From: Linanthus parryae
Lineage: Eukaryota; Streptophyta; Magnoliopsida; Ericales; Polemoniaceae
Direction: 5' to 3'
Length of the DNA: 64,000 nt
NCBI GenBank assembly: GCA_023055425.1
Contig: JALGPY010000009.1
Span: forward strand, 20,915,775-20,979,774
Both the position numbers and the translations under genes were made by a program. Shown here in pieces: positions 11,045 through 22,151 of the stretch. Numbering within the stretch: the first letter of the stretch is position 1; each line of letters starts with the position of its first letter. The notes under the pieces were generated by a model, which saw only the letters and a program-made list of their open reading frames with translations, was not told the DNA's origin and made no database searches.

Positions 11045-13709
11045 CAGGATGTCACCAAGGCCTCGAAAGATCAGAAGTGGATTTTAGACAGTGGATTTTC
11101 CAGACACATGAGTGGAAAGAAGTCTCTCTTTACTGAACTTACAGACAAAATCTGGTGGAACAATCACACTTGGTGACAAAGCAAAATGCAATATCATTGG
11201 TATAGGTAGTATTGGTAATGGTTCTAAAAATTCTATATCTGATGTTTATCTGGTAGATGGAGTTAAGTATAATTTGCTTAGTATCTCTCAGTTATGTGAT
11301 AAAGGTTATAAAGCTATATTTGACAAGGAGAAATGTGTGGTGCAAGATGAGAAATCTGGTGATTGCATACTCACTGCTCCTAGATCATATAATTTATATG
11401 CTATGAATACTAACAGTGTTGCTGGTGACAAGCTAAAATGCCTCAAGGCCTTGAAGGAAGATTCAAATCTTTGACACAGAAAGCTTGGGCATATTAGTAT
11501 ACATAATTTGAATAAACTCATCTCAAAGGACTTGGTAAGAGGTTTACCATCACATAAATTTTCTGATGATGAAGTTTGCAAGGCATGTGTATAAGGTAAA
11601 CAGACCAGAATCTCATTCAAGCCAAAGAACTTTGTAAGTACTTCTAGACCCTTAGAATTGCTGCATATGGACTTGTGTGGTCCTATGAGAGTTCAGACTC
11701 CAAGAGGTAAGAGGTATATGCTTGTGATAATTGATGATTATTCTAGATTTACTTGGGTGATGTTTATTAGAGACAAAACTTAAGCTTTATCTGAATTTTC
11801 TAGATTATGAAAAGAGATTCAAACTTCGAAATTTTTTCCTGTTGCATCCATTAGAAGTGATCATGGTAGGGAGTTTGATCAACTTGACTTTGATTTGTTT
11901 TGTGCAAAGCATGGCATTTCACACAACTTTTCTGCACCTAGAACTCCACAGCAAAATGGAGTAGTTGAAAGGAAAAATAGGACACTTGAGGATATGTCTA
12001 GAACCATGCTTCTTGAAAGTAATTTGACAAAGTTTTTATGGGCAGAAGCTGTTAACACTGCCAATTATGTGCTGAATAGATGCTTGATTAGACCTATTTT
12101 GAAAAAGACCCCCTATGAACTGTTTAAAGGTAGAAAGCCTAATGTTTCTTATTTCAAACCCTTTGGTTGTATTTGTTTTGTGCATAATAATGGTAGAGAC
12201 AATCTTGGTAAGTTTGATGCTAAAAGTGATGAAGGTGTATTTCTTAGATATTCTCAAAATATCAAAGCTTATAGAGTTTATAATAGAAAAACCAAGATTG
12301 TGGAAGAGAGCATTCATGTAATTTTTGATGAAAGTACTAAGGATTCTCTGAGTGAATTTTTTTCAGATCTAGATTTGAACAAGCATGAATTAGATGATGA
12401 TGCTGTGAAAGAAGACAAAGGCAAAACTAATGTACAGAATCAATCAGCAGAATCTCAAGGCCTTGAACCTCCTGCTGAACCAAAATCTCAAAGCCTTGAG
12501 AAAGAAGTTGAAACTTTCTATGATGCTCCCTCTACTGTTTCAAGGACTCAAAGCCTTGAAGGAGAATACTACTGGGTACCAAGAAAGAAGTTTAAGTACC
12601 TTGCAGACCATCCAGCTGACAACATTATATCAGATCCATCAACTAGAACTCAGACAAGAGGACAGTTAAAGAACTTGTGTGCTTTTAGTGCATTTGTATC
12701 TTTGATTGAGCCTAAGAATACGAAGGAAGCTCTAGAAGATGCAGAATGGATCATTGCAATGCAGAGTGAGCTGAATGAGTTTGAAAGGATCAAGGTTTGG
12801 AATCTGGTCCCCAGACCCAAAGAGAAATCAGTTATTGGAACCAGATGGGTATTCAGAAACAAGCTTGATGAGAATGGCAAAGTGGTAAGAAATAAAGCCA
12901 GACTGGTAGCTCAAGGAAAATATACCAAGGACTTATTGAATAAGTACAATATGTCACAGTCCAAGGTTCTTAAGACCCCTATGAGTTCATCACTCTCTTT
13001 AGACAAAGATTCAACTGGTAAGAGTGTGAATCAGAAGGAATACAGAGGTATGATTGGATCACTATTGTATTTAACTTCTAACAAACCTGATATTATGTTC
13101 AGTGTTTGTATGTGTGCTAGATTTCAAGCGGATCGTAAGGAAAGTCATTTAACTGCAGTTAAAAGAATTTTTAGATATTTGAATGGAACCAGAGACTTAG
13201 GGCTTTGGTATCCAAGATGATATAATTTTATGTTGAGTGGCTATTTAGATGCAGATTTTGCAGGATATAAAGTAGACAGGAAAAGTACTTCTGGATGCTG
13301 TCAATTTCTTGGATCTTCATTGATCAGTTGGCATTCTAAAAAGTAAAATTATGTAGCATTATCAACTGTAGAAGCTGAATACATTGCAACTGGTGCTTGC
13401 TGTTCACAAGTGTTATGGATTGCTCAGCAGCTTAGAGATCTTGGCTATAACTTCATAAATGTGCCTACTCATTGTGACAACACAACTGCTATTTCAATCT
13501 CTAAGAATCCAGTTCAGCACTCAAGGACAAAGCACATAGATGTGAGACATCACTTCCTTAGAGATCATGCAGAACAAGGTGATGTTGTTTTAAATTTTAT
13601 TTCTACTTCAATGCAGATTGCTGATATTTTCACTAAACCTTTGCCAGATGATAGGTTTTCATCTCTAAGGCTTGAATTGGGAATGTTAAACAAGGATGCA
13701 TTGGTTTAG
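11045..13709 (+). pseudogene. Sirevirus A pol (protease, integrase, RT with core deleted, RNase H)
   Basis: Protease begins near 11045 with WILDSGFSRHMSG (active DSG kept; a usual Cys is Phe). A frameshift near 11145 moves to the frame used to the end. Integrase shows the zinc-binding HRKLGH and CKAC, then HMDLCGP, RSDHGREFD and NGVVERKNRT as D, D and E motifs. In-frame stops occur at about 11472, 11592, 11778, 11805, 13218 and 13344. RT begins at WIIAMQSELNEF and runs to KARLVAQG, then jumps near 12917 straight to KYTKDLLNKYNMSQ. Against copy B about 540 nt are missing, including both catalytic Asp motifs (FQMD and YVDD). RNase H follows with STSGCCQFLGSS and ADIFTKPLP, ending DALV at 13709. 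Confidence 0.88.
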
Positions 13710-14159
13710 GGGGAATATTAGTACTTATATGTGTTTATGTGATGGAATCTCAAAGCCTTGAGATTATACTTTCTGAAGCCTTGAAAGTATAACTCAAAGC
13801 TTTGAAGTTTCTCAACTGCAGAAAATCTCAAGGCCTTGAGATTGTTCTCCAAGTCTTGATAGTATCTGTATTTATTTTTTTTTATAAAATGGATCATCAA
13901 ATATTATATCTTATCTTTTTAGATAATTGTATAATATTTGAATTACTCAGAGATTTTTCTAAAATATCCCAAAAAGATTTTTCAACATTCTATTTTTGCC
14001 TGTTGATATTGCAGAGTCCTTTTATGACTCATCCTTTTCAACCTACTTAAGCTGAAAGTCAGGGATTTTTCTTCTCATTCTCTTTCAATTTTCTGCGACT
14101 CTACTCTCTCTCTCAATTCCTCTCAATCACATTCTCTTCTCAAAACCCTAAACCCTAAA
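13710..14159 (+). other. Spacer between pol and env-like frame, Sirevirus A
   Basis: Begins with a polypurine-like GGTTTAGGGGGAATA right at the pol stop; copy B has the same at 50914. Carries a cluster of palindromes: CTCAAAGCCTTGAG near 13748, CAAAGCTTTGAAG near 13795 and CTCAAGGCCTTGAG near 13827. A CT-rich leader precedes the ATG at 14160. Confidence 0.6.
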
Positions 14160-15923
14160 ATGGAGCGCAAATCAGCCAGAATTCAGCAACAGGGAAAGCC
14201 CTCTGGCAGATCCAAGAAGAGAGAAAATAAGAAGGAGAAGATAGTGATTTCTGATTCAGATTTAGAAAAAACTCAAAGTTTGCATGAGGATACCCCTCCT
14301 GCAAAGAAGTCTAGAACAGAGAAGGGAGATGAAGGCTCAAGTGTTGATCCACAACAAGAGACTCAGGGTGGTGATCAACCTAAGTCAGAGAAGAAGAAAG
14401 GGGGAGAAAAGAAAAAGACTGGTGAAGAGGAAAAAGGGAAATCAACTCAGGAAAGCCAGAAGAAACCAACTGAAGGAGGACAAGAAAAGACCAAACCCTC
14501 AGAGAAGAAAACTAGGGTTAAGCAAGTTGCTGCTGCAACGAAGAAAGGATATCAAGGTAAGAATGTACTTCCTCCAGAGTGGTTTGTTAGTTCTGAGGTT
14601 AGAACTGTTTGGATGCAAGGATATGCTTCATCTAAGGTAGCTTTCTGTAGCATGATTTCTGATGAGTTATTGGATAAACTGGACATAGAATGCATGAGAA
14701 AGTTGAGAGAAACTGCTGTTTGGAAGGTTCTAAATCCTAGTTAAAAGGCTTATCCTAGGTTAACTAGGTTATTTTATCTGAACTTGGTTTCTGAAGGTGA
14801 TGATAGAATGGTATTAACTTCAAAAGTGGCTGGTGTGGATTTGAGGTTAGATCATAGAACTTTTGCCAAAGTCTTGGGAAATCCTAAGAAATACAATGTT
14901 GGAGATTATCCTGATAGGAAGGAGTGTCTAGATAAGGCAAAGGATATGTTCTTTATTGAAGGTGTTCCCTCTGGTCCAAAGCAGTTGACACACTCTGTGC
15001 TCAACTGTGAAGCCAAAATCTTGTTCACAATTCTGATGAGGAGTGTAGTTCCTAGGCAGAACTCAAGGGAGTTGGTAACTGATAAAGTTCTGATTTTGAT
15101 GTATCCGATATCTCAAGGGTTTGAGATAGATTTGCCAACAGTTGTTATGGAGCATATGATTTATTGTGCAACCAGGACTAGAAACCATCCTCTTCCATAT
15201 GCCAACCTGTTACCTCTTTTCTTTGAATATTTTGATGAACCTGTGAAGGGAGAAGAAAAGATTACTGGAGGTTTTGGGTTGACAGATGAGACTCCACTTC
15301 AGAGGATTGGAGTAGTTCAGACTGGGAAAGGGCATTGGAAATTTTATTCTGATTTGTCAACGGAAGAACTTGCTGAGAAGGAGTTTGTGAAGCCAATGGG
15401 GACTACATCTGGGAAAGGAGAAGCCAATGAGGATTACTCACTGTTGGTTGAGAAGTTAGAAGATCAGCAGGTTGAGATTGACGATCTCAGGCAAAGGTTA
15501 TTTGACCTGTCAACTGAATTCAACCAGTTCAAGGGCTTGATGAATGTTATGAATGGGAAGCTGGATGTTGTCATCAAGGGCTTGAATCTGGAGAAGATAC
15601 CTTCTGCTACTAGTCATGACACCAGTGTGGATTCAGAAGAGAAGCTGGGAGACTTCCTGAAGAAGAAGCCAATTCCAGTGGTGCTAACTTCAAAATATTT
15701 GTATGAACAAACTGATGAAGAAGATGCTGGTGAAGACACAGGTGTTGATGCAGCTACAGAGGTAGATTCAGTACATGCTAAGAAGAAAGTGGATGAGATA
15801 ATCCAAGAAGTGGTTGCTGAAGTGGAAGCTGAACAAGAAGGTAATCAGTCTGCTGAAGATGCTGCAAGTGAAGAAGAAATTGGAGAAGGCTCAGAGAAAG
15901 GCCAGACATCAAAGAAGAAGTGA
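14160..15923 (+). pseudogene. Sirevirus A env-like (third) frame, one nonsense codon
   Basis: A single frame of 588 codons interrupted by one TAA at 14742-14744, where copy B has a Glu codon (PPEIAYPRL). The N-terminal 140 residues are Lys/Glu-rich and low complexity. A conserved core follows, with KVAGVDLRLDHRTFAKVLG, AKILFTILMRSVVPR and HPLPYANLLPLFFEYF, all recognisable in copy B. A coiled-coil-like stretch lies at about 15435-15578 (VEKLEDQQVEIDDLRQRLFD). The C-terminus is acidic. I see no signal peptide and no clear membrane segment, so an envelope role is only a label from the Sirevirus literature. Its function is unknown. The relatively good preservation compared with pol is notable. 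Confidence 0.8.
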
Positions 15924-16347
15924 AGATCAGAGACTGCCAAAGCCTTGACCCTCTATCTCTTTCTCTTCTATCTTTTCTGTTCTCAAGGCCTTGACTTTTT
16001 AGCTAAATTTTTGTTTTAAGTTTATTTTCAGACTCTGAGTAATGATCCAACATTTCTTCAACCTTATTTGATTAAAGTCAAAAAGGGGGAGATATAATGT
16101 GGTTCTTCTGTGTTTGCAGTGCTTGGAATAATAATAATAATGCCTAGTTGTTTTGTGGTTTAATCAGTTGTGTATTTATGTTTCTGTGGTATTTTGTAAT
16201 GTTTATTCTTACTGGTTATCTGTTTGGCATTATTGTATAGCATTATTGTATATTTTATCTGCAAATTGTGGTTATCTAATTATTGAATATGAGTGGCAGG
16301 AAAATCTATACAAGACTGTAGGTTTTGTCTTTCATCAAGGGGGAGAT
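15924..16347 (+). other. Sirevirus A 3' UTR with two polypurine tracts
   Basis: Non-coding. AAAAAGGGGGAGATA near 16080-16094 and CAAGGGGGAGAT at 16337-16348; the second abuts the 3' LTR and is the functional tract by position. Palindromes occur near 15940 and 15984. Confidence 0.7.
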
Positions 16348-17845
16348 TGTTGAGTCAAAATCCCTGAATGTGTTTTGGTTGGTAATTTTTTTGAGTGATG
16401 AAAGACAAAAGGCTAAGACATAAGCAGCAAAGCATTTCAGTTATCTCAAGGCCTTGAGATATTGGCTGAACTTAAAAGCCTTGAGTTATGCTATTCTGCT
16501 ATATGTTCTAACAATTCTGTGTTGCAGATTGGATATCTGATTATACAAATCAGTGGTTTACTGCATATAATCTTGGATTATACTATTTATATATCTAACA
16601 CAATTGCAGATGATCAGAACAGGACGAATCAAAGTTCTCTGGGAATATCTTTGAAATTCTGTGAAGCAGGTTCAGAGCTCCAAGGCCTTGAGATGTGCCT
16701 TGAGCTGCTGACAGTTTTTACAGAACTTAGTTGATTCTTTCTTGCAGGTTGTGATTCTTAGTATTGTGATTATTTACTCACTTCTAAGTGTCTTAAACTT
16801 ATTTTTTCATGATTCATATGTTTTAGAAGATATACAGGTTATTGTTCTAAGTCTGTTAAACAGTTTTATCAGAAACTGTATAACCTAACAGTCATAGCAC
16901 TGTTATCTGTCTGGATTTTGTTGTTGTTGCGTTTCAATGCTGTTGCAGGGTTGTTAAACGTGCAGGAGCAATCTCAACAAACTCCAACGAATATCCACTA
17001 GAAGCTGTTTGAATTTCAGTTGAGAACAGAAAGAGGATTTGTAGGAACTGAGATCCTAAAATCTCTCATTCAGTTGCAGCTGTGGATAAAAGAGACTGGT
17101 TTGAATTTTGAAGGATGAGAGAGGCTTGCAGAATACTCAGAGAGGTGTGACAAAAATCGTGGGAGATCATTCATTCAAACACACAATCATTCAAGCTTCA
17201 TTCCAGATTCCTGAAGATCAAATCAATCCAGTTTTCCAGAAGAACACATCCAGGCTTCAACAGCTTATCTCCATACTGTGTTCTTCACTTGTACTTCTAT
17301 CTGTGTATCTCTAGATTATATTAAACCTCACTTAACCTAGTGGTTGGTTGTTCAAGTGAACAACAAGAGGTTCTTGTTAGCTCAACAGTTAGTAGCTGGA
17401 ACTAGATAGGTTTGGAACCACAAGCTGTATAGGTGTAAGGGAAATCACTTAGGCTTGAAGATCTAGGTCTGTTTCTGTGTGAGTAATAAGAAGTGTTTGC
17501 CCAATCCTGGTGGGATTAGATCCCTCAGGCAGAGATTAGGTCCATTGGGACTGAACTCTGTAAATTGCTTTGTGTTCTTTACTTTACAGTTTGATTATTA
17601 TCTGCTGCACACAACTCAAATCAAACTAGGGTTCAAAAGCTATTTAGAATTGTTTACAGTTCAAGGCCTTGAAGCTTACTATTTTGCCTTTGTAAGTTTC
17701 AGACAGTTTACTAAAATCTCAAGGCCTTGAGTTTCACACAAAGTCTTTCTGTTAAACTTTAAGTTTTGCAAAAGGTTTTCATACTCTATTCACCCCCCTT
17801 CTAGAGTATTTAGGTCCTGTATTTAGTCTACATTACAAACTTTCA
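16348..17845 (+). repeat. 3' LTR of Sirevirus A
   Basis: 1498 bp, TGTTGAGTCAA to CTTTCA, followed by the ACGAG target copy. It has more perfect CAAGGCCTTG palindromes than the 5' LTR: near 17662 and 17719 the 5' LTR has decayed forms (CAAGTCCTTG, TAAAGCCTTG). Confidence 0.92.
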
Positions 17846-17850
17846 ACGAG

Positions 17851-18417
17851 AATATGGAAGCCTATGATATGATCATACACTTGAAACAATTGTTTCAGGA
17901 ACAGGCGAGGCATGAGCACAATGAGGTGTCTAAAGCATTATTCAAGAGTAGTCTTGCAAAGGGGAATCCAGTAGGACCTCACGTACACCGTGTGATCGGG
18001 TACATTGAGAACCTTAAGAGACTGGGATTCCCACTGGGCCAAGATTTGGCTACTGATCTTGTCTTGCAATCGTTGCCTGACAGTTATAATCAGTTCATCA
18101 TGAACTATAATATGAACGAGATCAGTAAGACTCTGCCAGACTTGTTGAACATGCTAAAGACAGCAGAACAGAGCGTTAACAAAGGCAAGATCAAGGCCAT
18201 AATGATGGTGCATAATAAGGGCAAAGGAGTTGCCTCTACTTCCAAAGGAAAGCGCAAGAAAGTTGCGAAATCCAAGGAAGCCCTAAAGCCTAGTGGAGGC
18301 GTGGCTAAAGGTGAGTGTCACTATTGGAGCCAGCCGAGTCACTGGAGGAGGAATTGCCCTAAATATCTGGAGGATAAGAATCTTGGAATAGTGATTCCAC
18401 CACCACCAGATATTTAA
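17851..18417 (+). pseudogene. Angela gag, C-terminal part
   Basis: Continues the gag cut at 7596: NMEAYDMIIHLKQLF, then QEQARHEHNEVSKALF and LVLQSLPDSYNQFIMNYNM, conserved in Angela/BARE capsids. The nucleocapsid knuckle CHYWSQPSHWRRNC near 18316 has Trp in place of the second Cys, so zinc binding is probably lost. A TAA at 18415 stops the frame; in this lineage gag and pol normally form one frame and the next residues (VIDVNLS, then WVLDTG) continue in the same frame. Confidence 0.85.
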
Positions 18418-19665
18418 GTTATAGATGTCAATCTTTCTATTTCTTCATCTTGGGTATTGGATACTGGATGTGGTTCTCACATTTGTCGAAATGTGCAGGA
18501 TTTGAAAAGAAGTAGAAGATTGAGTAAAGGGGAGATAGATCTGCGCGTCGGGAATGGAGCAAGATTTGTTGCATTAGCTGTAGGCGTTTATGAGCTATCT
18601 TTGCCTTCTGGACTTATTTTAGAATTAGACAATTGTTTTTATGTGCCTGCTATGAGCATAAACATTATTTCCATTTCTTGTTTGGACGAGAAGGGTTTTT
18701 CTATTTCAATAAAGGACAAGTGTTGCTCCATTTATTTTGATAGTATGCACTAGTTTAGTGCGCATTTGTCTAATGGATTGTATATCCTTGATCTAAATAG
18801 TCCAATCTATAACATAAATACTAAAAGGATTAAAACTAATGATTTAAATCCTACATATCTATGGCATTGTCGTTTAGGCCATATAATTGAGAAACGCATA
18901 TCTAGACTCCATAAGGATGGACTTCTAGACTCATTTAATTTAGAATCATATGAGACATGTGAATCTTGTTTATTAGGAAAAATGACAAAGTCCCCTTTCA
19001 ATAAGAAAGGTGAAAGGACTAGTGAATTATTGACACTCATACATACCGATGTATGTGGACCATTCCCCACGCCTGCCAGATGTGGTTATACCTACTTCAT
19101 CACATTCACTGATGATTTCAGTAGATATGGATTTGTATACCTTATGAAGGCCAAATCCGAATCCTTTGAATTGTTCAAAGAATTCAAGAATGAAGTAGAG
19201 AAGCAACTTGATAAAAGTATTAAATCTCTACGATCAGATCGTGGAGGAGAATACTTAAGCCAAGAGTTTGATGAGTATCTTAGAGAGAGTGGGATAGTAT
19301 CCCATCTCACTCCACCCGGAACGCCACAATGGAATGGCGTGTCCGAGAGGAGGAATCGCACGCTATTAGATATGGTGCGATCTATGATGTCTCAAACAGA
19401 TCTTCCGATATCTTTTTGGGGACATGCTCTAATGACGGCAGCTTTTACCATTAACTGCGTTCCATCCAAATCAGTCATGAAGACACCATATGAGATATGG
19501 ACTGGGAAACGTCCCATAGTGTCGTTTATGAGGATTTGGGGCTGCGATGTCTATGTAAAGCGTATACAAACAGACAAGCTCGGGCCCAAAGTGGATAAGT
19601 ATAAATTTGTGGGATATCCTAAGGAAACTAAAGGATATTATTTCTACAATCCCACCAAGAACTAA
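18418..19665 (+). pseudogene. Angela protease and integrase
   Basis: Same frame as gag. Protease motif WVLDTGCGSHIC starts near 18454. A TAG at about 18751 interrupts the frame before YILDLNSP. The integrase zinc-binding motif HCRLGH with CESC precedes the catalytic core: LIHTDVCGPF, SLRSDRGGEYLS and NGVSERRNRT supply D, D and E. Ends with WGCDVYVKR and FVGYPKETKGYYFYNP, normal for the integrase C-terminus, then a TAA at 19663. The stops are substitutions in a continuous frame. Confidence 0.88.
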
Positions 19666-19950
19666 GTGTTTGTTGCTCAGACCGGCGTGTTTCTAGAAAG
19701 AGAGTTTGTCTCTAAAGAAGCAACTGGGAGGACTGTAGAACTTGAAGAAATTCAAGAACCACAAATCACTGAATCGATGATGGAACATGAACATGAACTG
19801 CAAGCTGTTGTGGAGGAACTTGTTCAGGTAACACAGGAACTCTGAAGATCAGGAAGAGTGCGTCATGAGCCAGATAGGTATGGATTTCTCGTGACTGAGC
19901 CCGATGATGTACCACTCATGGATGATGAGCCTGCAAACTACTGAGAATCC

Positions 19951-20814
19951 ATGAAAGGCCCAGACTCTAAGAAGTGGCTAGAAGCCATGAGATCCGAAAT
20001 GGATTCCATGTACACCAACAAAGTATGGACTTTGGTGGAACCACCCGAAGGGGCTCGGCCTATAGGGTTCAAGTGGGTCTTCAAGAAGAAGACCGACATC
20101 GATGGCAAGGTAGTTTCCTATAACGGGCAATTGGTAGACAAAGGGTATAGACAGATTCATGGTATTAACTATGATGAGACCTTTTCACCAGTCGCCATGA
20201 CTCAATCCATTCGAATCCTACTTGCTATTGCAGCATACTACGACTATGAGATTTGGCAAATGGATGTCAAAACAGCGTTCCTTTATGAGAACCTCCTCGA
20301 TGATGTGTACATGACACATTCGGAGGGTTTTGAGGATCCAAAGAATGCCAATAAACTTTGTAAGCTGCAAAGATCCATTTATGGATTAAATCAAGTTTCT
20401 AGGAGTTGGAATCGACGTTTTGATGACGCGGTCAAAGAGTTTGGCTTCATCAAGAATGAAGATGAGCCTTGTGTTTACAAGAAGGTTAGTGGGAGATCTA
20501 TAGTATTTCTGGTCTTGTATGTGGATGACATACTAATCATTGGCAACGACATTCCTACTATGCAATCTGTTAAAGATTGGCTAGGAAAGTGCTTTGCAAT
20601 GAAGGACTTAGGAGACGCAGCCTATATACTTGGTATAAAGATCTATAGAGATAGATCTAGAAGGTTGCTTGGCCTAAGTCAAAGTACATATATAGAAAAG
20701 GTGTTGAAGAGGTTCAACATGCAAGATTCCAATAAGGGATTCTTGCCCATGTACCATGGAGTCACTCTTCTAAGAATGACTGTCCCTCCAATGATATTGG
20801 GAAGGACCGCATGA
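19951..20814 (+). pseudogene. Angela reverse transcriptase
   Basis: In the same frame as integrase but separated by stops near 19663, 19843 and 19942. RT motifs: KKWLEAMRSEMDSM, VWTLVEPPEGARPIGFKWVF, IWQMDVKTAFL (first Asp), SIYGLNQVSRSWN and YVDDILIIGND (20518-20550; catalytic YVDD kept). A frameshift near 20750 ends the good alignment; the true continuation is in the frame of the next entry. Confidence 0.88.
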
Positions 20815-21510
20815 GTAGGATACCCTATGCTTCGGCCATAGGATCCATCATGTATGCCATGTTGTGTACTAGACCAGACGTATCATACGCGTTGAGTATG
20901 GTGAGCAGATATCAGTCCAATCCGAGTGAGAGTCACTCGATTGCTGTCAAGAACATCCTAAAGTACGTGAGAAGAACTAAGGATGTGTTCTTGATATTTG
21001 GAGGTAAGGAAGAGCTAAGTGTATAGGTTTAAACTGATGCAAGCTTCCAAACCGACAAAGATGACTACAGATCACAATCTGGATACGTGTTTTGCCTGAA
21101 AGGAGGAGCTGTAAGCTGGAAGAGTTCCAAGCAAGGGACAGTTGCTGATTCTACAACACAAGCTGAGTACATTGCTGCTGTGGAAGCAGAAAAAGAGGCA
21201 GTTTGGATAAAGAAGTTTATCACTGAGCTCGGTGTGGTCCCTGGCATCGTGGATCCCATAGAGTTGTACTGTGACAACTCCGGGGCAATCGCACAAGCCA
21301 AGGAACCAAGATCACACCAGAATCAAAGCATGTACTTAGGAGATTCCATCTTATTCGTGATATGATCGATCGAGGAGATGTGAAGATGTGCAAGATTCCA
21401 ACGGATGACAATCTTTCAGATCCGCTCACAAAATCTCTTGCGCAGCGAAAGCATGAAGGGCACGCCAGATCTATAGGCATACGAGATGCGCCAGATCGGC
21501 TCTAGTGCAA
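20811..21510 (+). pseudogene. Angela RT tail and RNase H
   Basis: After the frameshift: RIPYASAIGSIMYAMLCTRP and DVSYALSMVSRYQ, then TDASFQTDKDDYRSQSGYVF. A stop near 21024 separates these blocks. The RNase H block continues DSTTQAEYIAAVEAEKEAVW and IELYCDNSGAI. Another frameshift near 21310 leads to DDNLSDPLTKSL and the tail SIGIRDAPDRL. The 3' polypurine stretch AAGTGGGAGAC abuts the LTR at 21520. Confidence 0.85.
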
Positions 21511-22151
21511 GTGGGAGACTGTTGGAATAGATGCCCTAGAGGCAATCTTATATTTAGTATGAACATTGTTTTGGCTAGAATATTCATTTATTTTATATTG
21601 TGATATTTAATATAATGAATTCATTAGATACAATGTGTTGTTTATCTTAAATATCCCTAGTGCACTATATTGATTAATATGACGATCAAATATAGACTAG
21701 TATGTGGGTAGATTGATATGGAGATATCAAGTCCAACACATGGGTACGCATTAGGAGTAATGGCATACTAGATTGACCCACAACGAGAAGGATACATTAG
21801 ATTATGTTAAAGTCACCATCGTTTCTCGTAGTGCTAATATAATTGCAATCCTTAGACTTTAAGTCACTAGATACTCTAGTTTTGGAATATCGTGCTTCGA
21901 TGTTATCAAACGTCACACCATAACTGGGTAATCATAAAGGTAGTTATCGGGCATGATAGGAAGCCAGCTTAGAGATCGTAGTGATGTAGATAGGATTTGT
22001 CCCTCCCACATAATGGGAGTAAATATCCACGGCCACTCGAGGGATGAGGCTTAATGAATGTCTGCCCAGACTCAGATAAATCAATATGGAGATATTGATG
22101 TTATCTGCTCGCATAAGCATATTAGGATCGAGGAACTATGGATTGGATATA

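Larger units (their letters stand above)
7597..17845 (+). mobile_element. Sirevirus (SIRE/Maximus-type Ty1-copia), copy A
   Basis: 10.2-kb element with LTRs 7597-9108 and 16348-17845, starting TGTTGAGTCAA and ending CTTTCA. It has a tRNA-Met primer site at 9111, polypurine tract CAAGGGGGAGAT before the 3' LTR, and target duplication ACGAG (7592-7596, 17846-17850). Order: gag with two zinc knuckles, protease, integrase, RT-RNase H, then a third env-like frame, the hallmark of Sireviruses. It is defective: nonsense codons in each frame and a deletion of the RT core. Palindromes of the type CTCAAGGCCTTGAG recur throughout. Confidence 0.92.
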
